DNA of 26,435 nucleotides from Sulfuricella sp035530375 (GCA_035530375.1 DATKUY010000017.1:1-26435), one strand, 5' to 3'. Shown: positions 1 to 8,224, numbered from the stretch's first letter. Program-made: numbers and translations. Notes: generated by a model not told the origin, from the letters alone.

Positions 1-1244
1 CCGGCTTCGAAGGAGATTTCTTCGAGCAGCTTTTCCATCACGGTGTAGAGGCGGCGCGCGCCGATGTTTTCGGTTCTTTCGTTGACCTCGAAGGCAATTT
101 CGGCCAGGCGCCGGATTGCGTCGGGGCGGAAATCGAGCTTCACCGCTTCGGTGCCGAGCAGCGCTTCATACTGCCTGGTGAGGCAGGCGTCGGTGTTGGT
201 GAGGATTTGTTCGAAGTCGGCGACGCTAAGGGATTCCAGTTCAACCCGGATGGGCAGGCGGCCTTGCAATTCGGGGACGAGGTCAGAGGGTTTGGCGAGA
301 TGGAAAGCGCCGCTGCAGATGAACAGGATGTGGTCGGTCTTGATCATGCCGTACTTGGTGGAGACGGTGGTGCCTTCGACCAGCGGCAGCAGGTCGCGCT
401 GCACACCCTGGCGCGACACTTCCGCGCCGGAGCCTTCCGAGCGGCTGGTGATCTTGTCGATTTCGTCGAGAAAGACGATGCCGTTCTGTTCGACATTCTG
501 CACCGCCTGGATTTTCAAGTCCTCGTCGTTGACCAGCTTCATCGCCTCTTCTTCGGCGAGCAGCTTCATCGCTTCGCTGACTTTCATCTTGCGCAGCTTG
601 CGCTTGCCGCCGCCGATATTCTGGAACAGGTTCTGGATCTGCGAAGTCATTTCTTCCATGCCGGGTGGCGCGAGGATTTCCATGTGCGCCTGTGGCGCGG
701 CCACTTCAATTTCGATTTCCTTGTCGTCGAGCTTGCCCTCGCGCAGCATCTTGCGGAATTTCTGCCGCGTAGCGCTATCCTCGTGCACAGCCACCTCGTC
801 CTTGTCGAGCAAATGGGCCATTTCCCGGACAGGCGGCAGCAAAACATCGAGAATGCGCTCCTCGGCATGGTCTTCGGCGCGGTGACGCACCTTGAGGGTT
901 TCCTGCTCGCGGGTCTGCTTGATCGACATTTCCACCAGGTCGCGGATGATCGAATCGACGTCGCGGCCGACATAACCGACCTCGGTGAACTTGGTCGCCT
1001 CCACCTTGATGAACGGCGCGTTGGCGAGCCGGGCCAGGCGGCGCGCGATCTCGGTCTTGCCGACACCGGTCGGGCCGATCATCAGGATGTTTTTCGGCGT
1101 GATTTCCTGGCGTAGCGGCTCGGCCACCTGCTGTCGCCGCCAGCGGTTGCGCAGGGCAATGGCGACCGCGCGCTTGGCGGCATGCTGGCCGATGATGTGC
1201 TTGTCCAGCTCGTGGACGATTTCCTGGGGTGTCATTTGGGTCAT
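1..1244 (-). CDS. hslU: HslU, ATPase subunit of the HslUV protease (3' end cut by window edge)
   Basis: This is the AAA+ unfoldase that feeds substrates to the HslV peptidase in the cytoplasm. The reading frame is open from an ATG at 1244 to the left edge, giving about 414 codons. The family is usually about 443 residues, so only the last ~30 codons are missing. The N-terminus reads MTQMTPQEIVHELDKHIIGQ. Walker A GPTGVGKT lies at residues 57–64, and Walker B (GIVFLDEIDKI) near residue 255. The stretch between them has the charged, repetitive look of the HslU I-domain. The C-terminal part contains ENIGARRLYTVMEKLLEEI, typical of the family's sensor-2 region. A second in-frame ATG lies three codons in, but the 1244 start matches the usual N-terminus. 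It follows hslV on the same strand, with a 78-bp gap holding an inverted repeat. Identification is secure. Confidence 0.97.
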   Translation of the reverse strand, partial: MTQMTPQEIVHELDKHIIGQHAAKRAVAIALRNRWRRQQVAEPLRQEITPKNILMIGPTGVGKTEIARRLARLANAPFIKVEATKFTEVGYVGRDVDSIIRDLVEMSIKQTREQETLKVRHRAEDHAEERILDVLLPPVREMAHLLDKDEVAVHEDSATRQKFRKMLREGKLDDKEIEIEVAAPQAHMEILAPPGMEEMTSQIQNLFQNIGGGKRKLRKMKVSEAMKLLAEEEAMKLVNDEDLKIQAVQNVEQNGIVFLDEIDKITSRSEGSGAEVSRQGVQRDLLPLVEGTTVSTKYGMIKTDHILFICSGAFHLAKPSDLVPELQGRLPIRVELESLSVADFEQILTNTDACLTRQYEALLGTEAVKLDFRPDAIRRLAEIAFEVNERTENIGARRLYTVMEKLLEEISFEA

Positions 1245-1260
1245 GGTTCGCTGAGCTCAC

Positions 1261-1327
1261 AGTGATGGGGAATGAGTAATGGGTGATGAGCGTGGCTGGG
1301 GTTACCCATCACCCATCCCTCATCACT
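1261..1327. repeat. Dispersed inverted repeat, family A copy 1
   Basis: Two arms of about 25 nt face each other around a short centre. The left arm starts AGTGATGGGGAATGAG; the right arm read in reverse complement starts AGTGATGAGGGATGGG, with about five mismatches. The element fills the hslV–hslU gap, and its right end contains the hslV stop codon (1323–1325). A related element lies at 9643–9701. It would form a long hairpin in the hslV-hslU transcript. Whether it acts as a processing or attenuation site is not shown by the sequence. Confidence 0.8.
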
Positions 1328-1859
1328 CCAGTACTTCAATCACATGGTTCTGATTAGTATAGATGCACAGGTCGCCGGCAATGGTCAGCGCTTTTTTGAC
1401 GATTTCCGCCGGCTGCATGTCGGTATGTTCGAGCAGGGCGCGCGCTGCGGCTTGGGCGTAAGGGCCGCCGCTGCCGATCGAGATCAGGCCCAGCTCCGGC
1501 TCCAGCACGTCGCCATTGCCGGTGATGATCAGCGAGCTTTCCCGGTCCGCCACCGCCAGCATCGCTTCGAGCCGGCGCAGGATGCGGTCGGTGCGCCAGT
1601 CCTTGGCGAGTTCCACCGCGGAGCGCAGCAGATGGCCCTGGTGCTTTTCCAGCTTGGCCTCGAAACGCTCGAACAGGGTGAAGGCGTCTGCCGTGCCGCC
1701 GGCGAATCCGGCCAGTATCTTGTCGTGATGGATGCGCCGCACTTTGCGCGCGCTGCCCTTGACCACGATGTTGCCGAGGGTCACCTGGCCGTCGCCGCCG
1801 AGTGCCACGCTATTGCCGCGCCGCACCGAAAGGATGGTTGTTCCGCGAAATTGCTCCAT
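1323..1859 (-). CDS. hslV: HslV, peptidase subunit of the HslUV protease
   Basis: This is the proteasome-like N-terminal-threonine peptidase that pairs with HslU. It is 178 residues, close to the family length. It carries SVRRGNSVALGGDGQVTLGN, the KVRRIHHDKILAGFAGGTADAFTLFE block, and the Gly-rich IGSGGPYAQAAARALLE block, all diagnostic. The catalytic threonine is inferred to be Thr7 in MEQFRGTTILSVRR, so six residues must be removed. In the E. coli enzyme only Met precedes it. The ATG at 1859 has a good ribosome site (GAGGA, 6 bases upstream), which supports this longer N-terminus. hslU follows downstream. The stop codon lies inside a dispersed inverted repeat. Confidence 0.97.
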   Translation of the reverse strand: MEQFRGTTILSVRRGNSVALGGDGQVTLGNIVVKGSARKVRRIHHDKILAGFAGGTADAFTLFERFEAKLEKHQGHLLRSAVELAKDWRTDRILRRLEAMLAVADRESSLIITGNGDVLEPELGLISIGSGGPYAQAAARALLEHTDMQPAEIVKKALTIAGDLCIYTNQNHVIEVLE

Positions 1860-1962
1860 GTCTTTCCTCGTGATGAAGTTGATTTCATTATACCGGCAAA
1901 AAACCGGTGTCGCCTTTCACCCTAAAAAAGCGGTCATCCGTGGCTAAAACCCGTTTACAGAT

Positions 1963-2736
1963 TCACAGAACCGGCCGGTTCTTCGGCAGCACCAGAAAAT
2001 TAAGGCCCAGTGCCAGCGCGGCCAGAGACCAGACGATGACGGCGCCGGACGGCAAGTCGAACAGCAGCGAAAGCAGCAGCCCCAGCAGATAGCCGAGCGC
2101 GCCGAGCAGGTAGCCGAAGGCCAACTGACGGCGCGAAGACAGGGAGCGGATGGCGAGCGCGGGAACGATCAGGCTGGCGAACACCAGGTAAACGCCGACC
2201 AGTTGCACCGAAGCGGTGACGGCAAAAGCGAACAGCCCGTAGAAGCCGAAGCGGCCGAGCCGTCGTTGCCCGATGCCGAACCATAGCGCCAGGATGGCGG
2301 CAGTCAACGCGGCCAGCGGCAGCAGTTGCGCATGGCTCACCCACAGAATCTGGCCCGCCAGCAAATCCTTGAGATGTTCGCCGCCGTGCGGGTTGTTGGC
2401 CACCAGTATCATGCCGCCGGTGGCGGCCAGCGCGAACAGCACGCCGATCAGCGCTTCCTGGGTTTCCGGCCAGCGCTTTTCCGTCCAGGTCAACAGCAGG
2501 GCGCCGAGCAAGGCCGCCGAAACCGCCGCCGCCTGGGCGATCCAGCCATCCGGCTCAAAACCCAGACGGTCCGCCGCGATCACGCCGAGGGTAGCGATCT
2601 GGGCAATGGCCAGGTCGATAAACACGATGCCGCGCTTCAATACCTGAAGGCCGAGCGGCACGTGGGTGGCCAGCACCAACAGGCCGGCGAGGAAAGCGGG
2701 TAGGAGGATGGAAAAACTGAGTGTGTCGAAGTTCAT
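1963..2736 (-). CDS. ZnuB-like metal ABC transporter permease (ABC-3 family)
   Basis: This is the membrane subunit of a zinc/manganese-type ABC importer in the inner membrane. It has 257 residues, made almost wholly of hydrophobic segments (about eight). Family-typical stretches are VLKRGIVFIDLAIAQIATLG near residue 33, the loop after GEHLKDLLAGQILWV, and LVGVYLVFASLIVPALA near residue 180. The start is set by AAGGA seven bases upstream of ATG 2736. The binding-protein gene lies upstream, separated by 109 bp that hold an inverted repeat. No ATP-binding subunit follows: the next gene is hslV. The transporter would need an ATPase encoded elsewhere. Zinc is the most likely substrate by family and context, but Mn or Fe cannot be excluded. 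Confidence 0.9.
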   Translation of the reverse strand: MNFDTLSFSILLPAFLAGLLVLATHVPLGLQVLKRGIVFIDLAIAQIATLGVIAADRLGFEPDGWIAQAAAVSAALLGALLLTWTEKRWPETQEALIGVLFALAATGGMILVANNPHGGEHLKDLLAGQILWVSHAQLLPLAALTAAILALWFGIGQRRLGRFGFYGLFAFAVTASVQLVGVYLVFASLIVPALAIRSLSSRRQLAFGYLLGALGYLLGLLLSLLFDLPSGAVIVWSLAALALGLNFLVLPKNRPVL

Positions 2737-2748
2737 GATTTATCCTTT

Positions 2749-2839
2749 TTCACCGCAAATACCCAAAGGGCACAAGGGACGCAAAGGTACGCGAGGTAAC
2801 CCAATAGCCTTGTTTTCCTTTGCATACCTTTGCGGTGAA
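2749..2839. repeat. Dispersed-type inverted repeat, family D
   Basis: The left arm begins TTCACCGCAAATACC and the right arm, reverse complemented, begins TTCACCGCAAAGGTATG. The outer 11 bases are perfectly complementary, with further short GCAAAGG matches inside. The element occupies the gap between the binding-protein and permease genes of the metal cassette. Only one copy is present in this window, but its build (short arms rich in a repeated GCAAAGG word) resembles family C. Confidence 0.7.
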
Positions 2840-2845
2840 CATGAT

Positions 2846-3754
2846 TTATTTAAGCGCCGACAGCAGCCGTTGCACGGTGTCGTCGAACAAACCGAACAAA
2901 TCCTTGGCGCGATCCGAACCGCCGACGGTAAAAGGCACCACTACCACCGGGATTTTGGCGCGTTCCGCCAACCACTCGGAGGCGCGGGCATCATTGTAGG
3001 TGGCGCGTATCACCGCTTTCGCGGGCTGCCGCTGCAATTGCGCCAACACCTCGGCCAGATGGCCGCTGGTCGGTTCGACGCCGGGCTTGGGTTCCAGCGC
3101 CGCGACCTCATTCAACCCCAGCCAGTTCTCGAGATAAGCAAATGCCTTGTGATGGACGACAATGGCCATGCCCCTGAGCGGCGCGGCCTCTTTTTCCCAT
3201 TTCGCCATCGCCGCCTTCCAGCGTTCGGCAAATACCTTGTAATTACCCTGGTAATAAGCGCTATTGGCCGGATCGACCTCGGCCAGCCGCTTTGCCAAGG
3301 CATCGGCCACCAGGGCGATGTTGCGCGGATCGGTCTGGATATGCGGATTGCCGCCGGGGTGGACGTCGCCCAGGGAACGGTCGACGCTGCTCGGCACCTC
3401 CAGCATGCGCACATATTTGGTCGCTTCGAAGTAGCCCGGCTTTCCCGGCTGGATCTTCGGGTTGCCGGTCTGGCGCAACAGGATCGGCAACCAGCCGATT
3501 TCCAACTGGGAACCGGTGCACACCGTCATGTCTGCGCCCCTCGCCCGTGCCAGCAAGCTGGGCTTGGCCTGGACGTGATGCGGATCCTGGAAGGCATTGG
3601 TGGCGTTGTAAACACTCACCTTGTCGCCGCCCAACTCCTGCGCCAGCGCACCCCATTCCGGCTCGCAGGCGAGGATGTTGAGCGCAGCAAAGGCCGGAAC
3701 GGCGAAAGAACCGAGCACCGCAGCAAAAACGAATTTCAAAATTCCGTTCGACAT
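2846..3754 (-). CDS. ZnuA-like periplasmic metal-binding protein of an ABC importer
   Basis: This is the solute-binding subunit that hands a divalent metal, probably zinc, to the permease. It has 302 residues. A signal peptide ends near VPAFA|A at residue ~23. Cluster A-I ligands can be placed by pattern: His in QDPHHVQAKPS (59/60), His138 in GNPH, His in VVHHKAF (201/202), and Asp281 in VGGSD. There is no long His-rich loop of the kind found in enteric ZnuA. Two ATGs compete. The AGGAG at 3761–3765 directly abuts ATG 3760 but lies six bases from ATG 3754, so the latter is chosen. That AGGAG overlaps the stop codon of the upstream barrel gene, indicating translational coupling. Metal identity is inferred from family and context only. 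Confidence 0.9.
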   Translation of the reverse strand: MSNGILKFVFAAVLGSFAVPAFAALNILACEPEWGALAQELGGDKVSVYNATNAFQDPHHVQAKPSLLARARGADMTVCTGSQLEIGWLPILLRQTGNPKIQPGKPGYFEATKYVRMLEVPSSVDRSLGDVHPGGNPHIQTDPRNIALVADALAKRLAEVDPANSAYYQGNYKVFAERWKAAMAKWEKEAAPLRGMAIVVHHKAFAYLENWLGLNEVAALEPKPGVEPTSGHLAEVLAQLQRQPAKAVIRATYNDARASEWLAERAKIPVVVVPFTVGGSDRAKDLFGLFDDTVQRLLSALK

Positions 3755-3763
3755 TTTCATCTC

Positions 3764-5164
3764 CTAAAAGTTATGCGCGCCGTGGGCGCCGAGACTCATC
3801 TGGTATTGCAGGAATATCTGGTTGTCCGACACGTCCTGGCGCGACTTGTCCTGGGCGAACTGCAAGCGGACGCGGCTGAATTCGCTCGGGTTGTAATCGA
3901 CCATCAATGCGTTGCGGGACGGCGCATAATCGGGCCGCAACAGGTTGGCGTTGTTGACGCCGTAATCGACATTGCCGGCATCGAGCCGCTCGGTGCGCAA
4001 TCCCGCCCGCCAATACGGCATGAACTGGTAAACGCCCTGCACATACCAGCCGGACTGGGTGGCCGAATAGGCTCCCGGTGTGACCGCATTGTAGGTCAGG
4101 CTGCCGTCCTCGACCCGGCGCAGGTATTCGCCCTGCAACTTGAAGTTGGTATTGTGGGCATCGCCGTTGGGCGCCCATTTCCACACGCCGTCCGCGATCC
4201 ACAGCCGGCTGTTGCCGGTGAAGCTGTTGGTGACGGTTGCGCCGGCAGAGTCGATGTCGTCCCACTGGCGGTCCTGCGGCGAAGTCGCCAGTACCGAAAG
4301 CCCGGCCAGCCAGCTATTGCTGGCGCCGACATCGCCGCCCAGATGGGCATAGAGTGCGCTTGCACCGGAACCGTTCTTGTCGCGCCCGGTGCCGGGGTAA
4401 TTGGCGCCACGCCCCAGTTCAGCGCCGACTTCCAGGAAGGTATCGGTGGGTGCCAGCCAGCGCATCTGTACCCCGTCGTTGTTGAACTGCCCGCCGAGAA
4501 AAGCCTGGTAGGCAAGCGGCGCATCGACGAAGTCCCAGGTATGCGCATGCTGTGCGTTGAGGTAGCCGATACCGGAGAAGAAGCGCCCCGCCTTCAGCGT
4601 CAGTCCTTGCGGCAATGTTGTAGTCTGGATGAAGGCTTCCTCGGTGGAAACCGTATCGTCGGGATGGATGGAAAAATTCATCGCGCCGTAAAACAGTTGG
4701 TCCACATTGGCAGAAATCCCCAATTCGCTTTCGCCCAGGCTGAAACCGCGCTGCGGCCGGACGTCGCCCATCACGCTGCTGGGCAGGTGAAAGCCGGTGA
4801 TCCGGTAGCCCGCCGGATCTTGGGAGAGATTGCTGTACAGGCCGGACAGGATCAGCGAAACACCGGGATTGAAAGCGCTGATGTTGTCTCCGCCATGCGC
4901 GGGTGCAGGCTGGGCCGCCGTCGCTGCAGCCTCGCGGGCCTGGCTGACCGCTGCGTCGGCTTTGCTGCCCGCCTGCCTGGCGTCGGTTTCCGCCTGTTTC
5001 AGGCGCGCTTCCAGGCTGGCGATGCGCGCTTCATAGGTTTGCCGCATTTGCCGGATTTCGTCGTGGATTTGCGCCAGTTCGGCGCTATCGGCGGCTTGCG
5101 CGCCCAGCGGCGCGGCGAGGGCGAGCGCGATGGCCGCCGCAAGGGTTTTACGTTTGAATGACAT
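3764..5164 (-). CDS. Outer-membrane beta-barrel protein of the metal-uptake cassette
   Basis: This is a 466-residue exported protein that probably forms a barrel in the outer membrane. A signal peptide (MSFKRKTLAAAIALALAAPL, cut near AQAA) is followed by a coiled-coil stretch at residues ~28–70 (EIRQMRQTYEARIASLEARL) and an Ala-rich linker. The remainder alternates polar and hydrophobic residues with many aromatic turns, and the protein ends in Phe (GAHGAHNF), as barrels often do. No TonB box or plug domain is recognisable, so a porin-like role is more likely than a TonB receptor, although similar proteins may carry that label. The start is ATG 5164 with GAGGTC upstream; the frame stays open for 76 more codons upstream without exported character. 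Its stop overlaps the ribosome site of the metal-binding protein, tying it to metal import. The substrate is unproven. Confidence 0.8.
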   Translation of the reverse strand: MSFKRKTLAAAIALALAAPLGAQAADSAELAQIHDEIRQMRQTYEARIASLEARLKQAETDARQAGSKADAAVSQAREAAATAAQPAPAHGGDNISAFNPGVSLILSGLYSNLSQDPAGYRITGFHLPSSVMGDVRPQRGFSLGESELGISANVDQLFYGAMNFSIHPDDTVSTEEAFIQTTTLPQGLTLKAGRFFSGIGYLNAQHAHTWDFVDAPLAYQAFLGGQFNNDGVQMRWLAPTDTFLEVGAELGRGANYPGTGRDKNGSGASALYAHLGGDVGASNSWLAGLSVLATSPQDRQWDDIDSAGATVTNSFTGNSRLWIADGVWKWAPNGDAHNTNFKLQGEYLRRVEDGSLTYNAVTPGAYSATQSGWYVQGVYQFMPYWRAGLRTERLDAGNVDYGVNNANLLRPDYAPSRNALMVDYNPSEFSRVRLQFAQDKSRQDVSDNQIFLQYQMSLGAHGAHNF

Positions 5165-5232
5165 GATGACCTCGTGAAAAAAATCAACGGCGGCAGCCGG
5201 CTTAATGGCCGGTTGCCGGAACAAGGCGTGAC

Positions 5233-5547
5233 TTATTTCAGACGAGGCGGGCCGCGAGAACGATAGGAAAAGCGCGAAACGGAAAAGAACAGGAGCGACA
5301 GCATCGCAGCCAGAATGAACGTGGTTTCCTGGGCGGTGAATAGCGGCGGCGAGAACGGCGCCGCACCGGCGATGCCGGCATAAGCCACGCACTTGTCGCA
5401 GATCGGCGAATGGGGCAGGTGCTTGCCCTGCTGCGACTGTGCCGGCACGTCGTCCGCGAGGTGCGACAAGGCGTGCAGCGCCGCTCCCTGCTGCGCAAAG
5501 AGCAGGAAGAGAGCAAGCGAAAGTGAAAGCAACAGACGCGAATTCAT
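5233..5547 (-). CDS. Small Cys/His membrane protein, DUF2946-like
   Basis: This 104-residue protein is the first gene of the metal cassette. It has an N-terminal hydrophobic segment (MNSRLLLSLSLALFLLFAQQ), a His-containing middle (HALSHLADD, KHLPHSP) with a C-x2-C pair (ICDKC), and a second hydrophobic segment near residues 74–93. The layout resembles small DUF2946-type proteins found beside metal-receptor genes. The C-x2-C and His residues could bind metal, but this is inference. ATG 5547 with AGGA ten bases upstream is preferred; an in-frame TTG six codons earlier is possible. The outer-membrane barrel gene follows after 68 bp. I saw no convincing Zur-type palindrome in the 98 bp upstream. 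Confidence 0.65.
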   Translation of the reverse strand: MNSRLLLSLSLALFLLFAQQGAALHALSHLADDVPAQSQQGKHLPHSPICDKCVAYAGIAGAAPFSPPLFTAQETTFILAAMLSLLFFSVSRFSYRSRGPPRLK

Positions 5548-5645
5548 CTTTTTATGATCCTGCAATCAGGCGAAACGTGTCAAGGCTTATTCCCGGCACG
5601 GAGCGTTAAGCCGCGACAGCGGTGGCCGGAACCAGAATCCGGATG

Positions 5646-6533
5646 CTACTTCTTTTTGGCACGGGGATGTGCCGCGTCGTAAACCTTGGCCAAATGCTGA
5701 AAATCCAGATGCGTATACACCTGTGTCGTGGAAATATTGGCATGGCCCAGCATTTCCTGCACTGCGCGCAGATCGCCGCTGGATTGCAGCACGTGGCTGG
5801 CAAAGGAGTGGCGCAGCACGTGCGGGTGCACTTCGGCCGAAATGCCGAGCTTGATCGCCCATTGTTTGATGCGGTACTGCACGGCGCGCGGCGTCAACGG
5901 CAGGCCGTTCCTGCCGACGAACAGGGCGGCCTCGCCCGGCTTGGCCTGCCTGTCGCGGTGCGGCAGCCAGTTCCGGATCGCTTCCACAGCCAGGCGGCCC
6001 ACCGGCACTTCGCGGGTTTTTCCGCCCTTGCCGGTGACGCGCACGATGCCGGCGGCAAGATCGATCTCGGCGAGCGGCAGGCTGGTCAGCTCGGAGAGGC
6101 GCAAGCCGGAAGAGTAAAACAGTTCGAGTATCGCCTTGTCGCGCACCGCCAGGGCGTCGTCCGCAGGCACGTCCATCAGGCGCGCCGCCTCGTCAGGCGA
6201 TAGCGCCTGCGGCAGGGATCGGGTGGATTTCGGCGCGCGCAAGCCGGCGCAGGGATTGTGGGTAAAGCCGTGGTTGCGCGCGAGATACGCATAAAAGCCG
6301 CGCCAGGCGGAAAGCATGCGTGCCAGCGACTTGCCGCCCAGTCCGCGACCATGCAACTGCGCGATGAAGCGCCGCACCTGGTGGATTTGCAACTGATCGA
6401 GGGGCATGTCGCCCGCCAGCTTGAGCAGTTCGGTCACGTCGCGGCGGTAATTGGTGCAGGTCAGCGGCGACAGGCGGCGCTCGCTGGCGAGATGGACAAG
6501 ATAGCTTTGCAGATAGTCGGCACCTGCACTCAT
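5646..6533 (-). CDS. xerC: XerC, tyrosine recombinase for chromosome dimer resolution
   Basis: This site-specific recombinase acts with XerD at dif. Its 295 residues match the family length. The N-terminal core-binding domain (residues ~5–90) contains LASERRLSPLTCTNYRRDV. Catalytic residues are all present: Arg145 (SSGLRLSEL), Lys172 (GKGGKTREVP), His238 and Arg241 (HVLRHSF), His264 (LGHANI) and the nucleophile Tyr273 (TTQVYTHLD). The basic tail (RAKKK) is ordinary. xerC rather than xerD is favoured by position beside the DUF484 gene and dapF, a widely conserved order; sequence alone distinguishes them less firmly. There is no strong ribosome site before ATG 6533. An inverted repeat separates it from the DUF484 gene. 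Confidence 0.95.
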   Translation of the reverse strand: MSAGADYLQSYLVHLASERRLSPLTCTNYRRDVTELLKLAGDMPLDQLQIHQVRRFIAQLHGRGLGGKSLARMLSAWRGFYAYLARNHGFTHNPCAGLRAPKSTRSLPQALSPDEAARLMDVPADDALAVRDKAILELFYSSGLRLSELTSLPLAEIDLAAGIVRVTGKGGKTREVPVGRLAVEAIRNWLPHRDRQAKPGEAALFVGRNGLPLTPRAVQYRIKQWAIKLGISAEVHPHVLRHSFASHVLQSSGDLRAVQEMLGHANISTTQVYTHLDFQHLAKVYDAAHPRAKKK

Positions 6534-6559
6534 CGAGAAATTTTTAACTTATTGCGTTT

Positions 6560-6688
6560 AGCCACGGATAAACACGGATTAACACAGATAAATCTGCATA
6601 CAGTTGCGTATGCGTATCCCCCATGAAAAAACGGCGTATCAAGCTTTTCGCTCTGATAATCCGTGTTCATCTGTGTTAATCCGTGGCT
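6560..6688. repeat. Dispersed inverted repeat, family B copy 1
   Basis: The arms are about 33 nt at 6560–6592 and 6656–6688. The left arm starts AGCCACGGATAAACACGG and the right arm in reverse complement starts AGCCACGGATTAACACAG. About 60 bp of unrelated sequence lies between. The word CACGGATTAACAC recurs within and between copies. A second copy lies at 11952–12055. It fills nearly the whole gap between the DUF484 gene and xerC. Confidence 0.85.
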
Positions 6689-6704
6689 GAAAAAGACCGG
6701 CAAA

Positions 6705-7358
6705 TTACTTCAAGTAGCGCAGCAGCGCGGCGCTGACCAGTTCACCCAGCCGCTTCAGATAGAGCGTGCCCATTTCCGGGTAAAAACGCTGCGCATCCTC
6801 GCTCGCCATCGCCAGCAAGCCGAACGACTGCTCCGAGCGTAACGCCACATAGGCGAAGGAACGCAGGTTCGGGCCGGCCTCGCCAAACCAGGACGGCGCC
6901 TCCTCCAGGAGCTGCGGACCGCATTTTGGGGTGGACAGCTCGTCGGCAAACGCGCACATGTCGATGGTCGCCCCGATGAACTCAGGCCGCGCGGGGAGCT
7001 CCGTCCCCGCCCAGATGCGGATCGCCACATGGGGTACGTCGAAATCCTCGCGCAGGTTGAAATAGGCGGTGCTCATGGCGCTGTCCAGATCTTTTGCTCC
7101 GAGCAGCGACAAGGCGAGACGGTGCATTTTTTCGCTGATGGCGTCGTTCTCCTCGCCGAACTGGATCAGTTCCCGCAGCTTGGTTTCCAGCAGCCGGTTT
7201 TTGTCGCGCAGCGCCAACTGCTGGCGCTCGGCAATGGAAATCGCCCGCCCGCCGTGGGGATGGGGAATAAACACCTCCGCCAGCAGCGCGGAATGCTGTT
7301 CGAAAAATTCAGGGTGCTCCTGCACGTATCGTGCGACATCCTCCGGTTTAAGACTCAT
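6705..7358 (-). CDS. DUF484 family protein (GAF-like fold)
   Basis: This is a 217-residue cytoplasmic protein of the DUF484 family, of unknown function. The N-terminus reads LKPEDVARYVQEHPEFFEQH and is followed by the family's IPHPHGGRAISIAERQ block near residue 31. A helical stretch comes next (to about residue 90), and then a GAF-like domain (DFDVPHVAIRIW to the end). GGGGAG just upstream of ATG 7358 fixes the start. It lies 17 bp after dapF and before xerC, the arrangement seen in many proteobacteria. The conserved neighbourhood suggests a housekeeping link but gives no activity. Confidence 0.9.
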   Translation of the reverse strand: MSLKPEDVARYVQEHPEFFEQHSALLAEVFIPHPHGGRAISIAERQQLALRDKNRLLETKLRELIQFGEENDAISEKMHRLALSLLGAKDLDSAMSTAYFNLREDFDVPHVAIRIWAGTELPARPEFIGATIDMCAFADELSTPKCGPQLLEEAPSWFGEAGPNLRSFAYVALRSEQSFGLLAMASEDAQRFYPEMGTLYLKRLGELVSAALLRYLK

Positions 7359-7375
7359 GAACTCCCCCTATTGAA

Positions 7376-8206
7376 TTAAAGCTTGATTTGACCTTCGAAT
7401 ACCGTCACGGCCGGGCCGGTCATCCATACCGGCTGGCCTTCGCCTCCCCAGCGAACCAGCAACTCGCCGCCGCGGGTGGACACCCGTACTTCCTTATCCA
7501 GCAGTCCGCGCATGATGCCCGCCACCACGGCGGCACAGGCGCCAGTACCGCAAGCCAGGGTTTCGCCTGCACCGCGCTCGTAAACCCGCAGCCTGATATG
7601 GCTGCGGTCGAGCACCTGCATGAAGCCGGCATTGACCCTGGCGGGAAAGCTCGAGTGGCGCTCGATTTGCGGCCCTTCCTCCGATACCGGGGCGGCGTCT
7701 GCATCTGCCACCAGTGTTACCGCATGGGGATTGCCCATGGAAAGCACGCTGACCTCGACCGCTCCCCCGCTCAGCTCGAGCATGTAGGTCGGCGCGCGCT
7801 GTGGCGCGACAAACGGAATTTCCTTCGGCTCGAAACGCGGCATGCCCATATTCACCGTCACCTGGCCGTTCGGTTCAAGATGCGGCTCGATAATTCCCGA
7901 TGCGGTTTCCACCCGGATTCCGGTTTTCGTGGTCAGCCCTTTTTCGTGTACAAAGCGCACGAAGCAGCGCGCACCGTTGCCGCACTGCTCCACTTCGCCG
8001 CCATCGGCATTAAAGATGCGATAGCGGAAATCCGCGTCGGGCCGGGTCGCGCTTTCGACCAGCAATATCTGGTCGCAGCCGATGCCGAAATGGCGGTCGG
8101 CGATGAACCGGAACTGGGCCGGGGTCAAATTCACGCTTTGCGAAATCGCGTCGATCACCACGAAATCGTTGCCCAGGCCGTGCATTTTGGTGAACTTAAG
8201 CCTCAT
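7376..8206 (-). CDS. dapF: DapF, diaminopimelate epimerase
   Basis: This enzyme converts LL- to meso-diaminopimelate for lysine and peptidoglycan synthesis. It has 276 residues. The two catalytic cysteines are Cys75 in VEQCGNGARCF and Cys219 in LACGTGACAAVV, both in intact family motifs. The N-terminus is MRLKFTKMHGLGNDFVVID, which sets ATG 8206. The frame is open for 20 more codons upstream, but those lie inside a dispersed inverted repeat and are not family-like. The ribosome site is weak. The DUF484 gene follows after 17 bp, so the two are probably co-transcribed. Confidence 0.97.
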   Translation of the reverse strand: MRLKFTKMHGLGNDFVVIDAISQSVNLTPAQFRFIADRHFGIGCDQILLVESATRPDADFRYRIFNADGGEVEQCGNGARCFVRFVHEKGLTTKTGIRVETASGIIEPHLEPNGQVTVNMGMPRFEPKEIPFVAPQRAPTYMLELSGGAVEVSVLSMGNPHAVTLVADADAAPVSEEGPQIERHSSFPARVNAGFMQVLDRSHIRLRVYERGAGETLACGTGACAAVVAGIMRGLLDKEVRVSTRGGELLVRWGGEGQPVWMTGPAVTVFEGQIKL

Positions 8207-8224
8207 GGCAACAACCCAATATCC

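Noticed and set aside
2666..5161. An 831-codon open frame on the plus strand across the metal-uptake cassette
   Set aside because: It is the complement of three clearly real minus-strand genes with family motifs and signal peptides. Long antisense frames are common in high-GC DNA, and its translation has no recognisable domain.
5548..5645. A Zur operator before the metal-uptake cassette
   Set aside because: I looked for an AT-rich palindrome of the GTTATA…TATAAC type and saw none. Regulation of the cassette cannot be stated.
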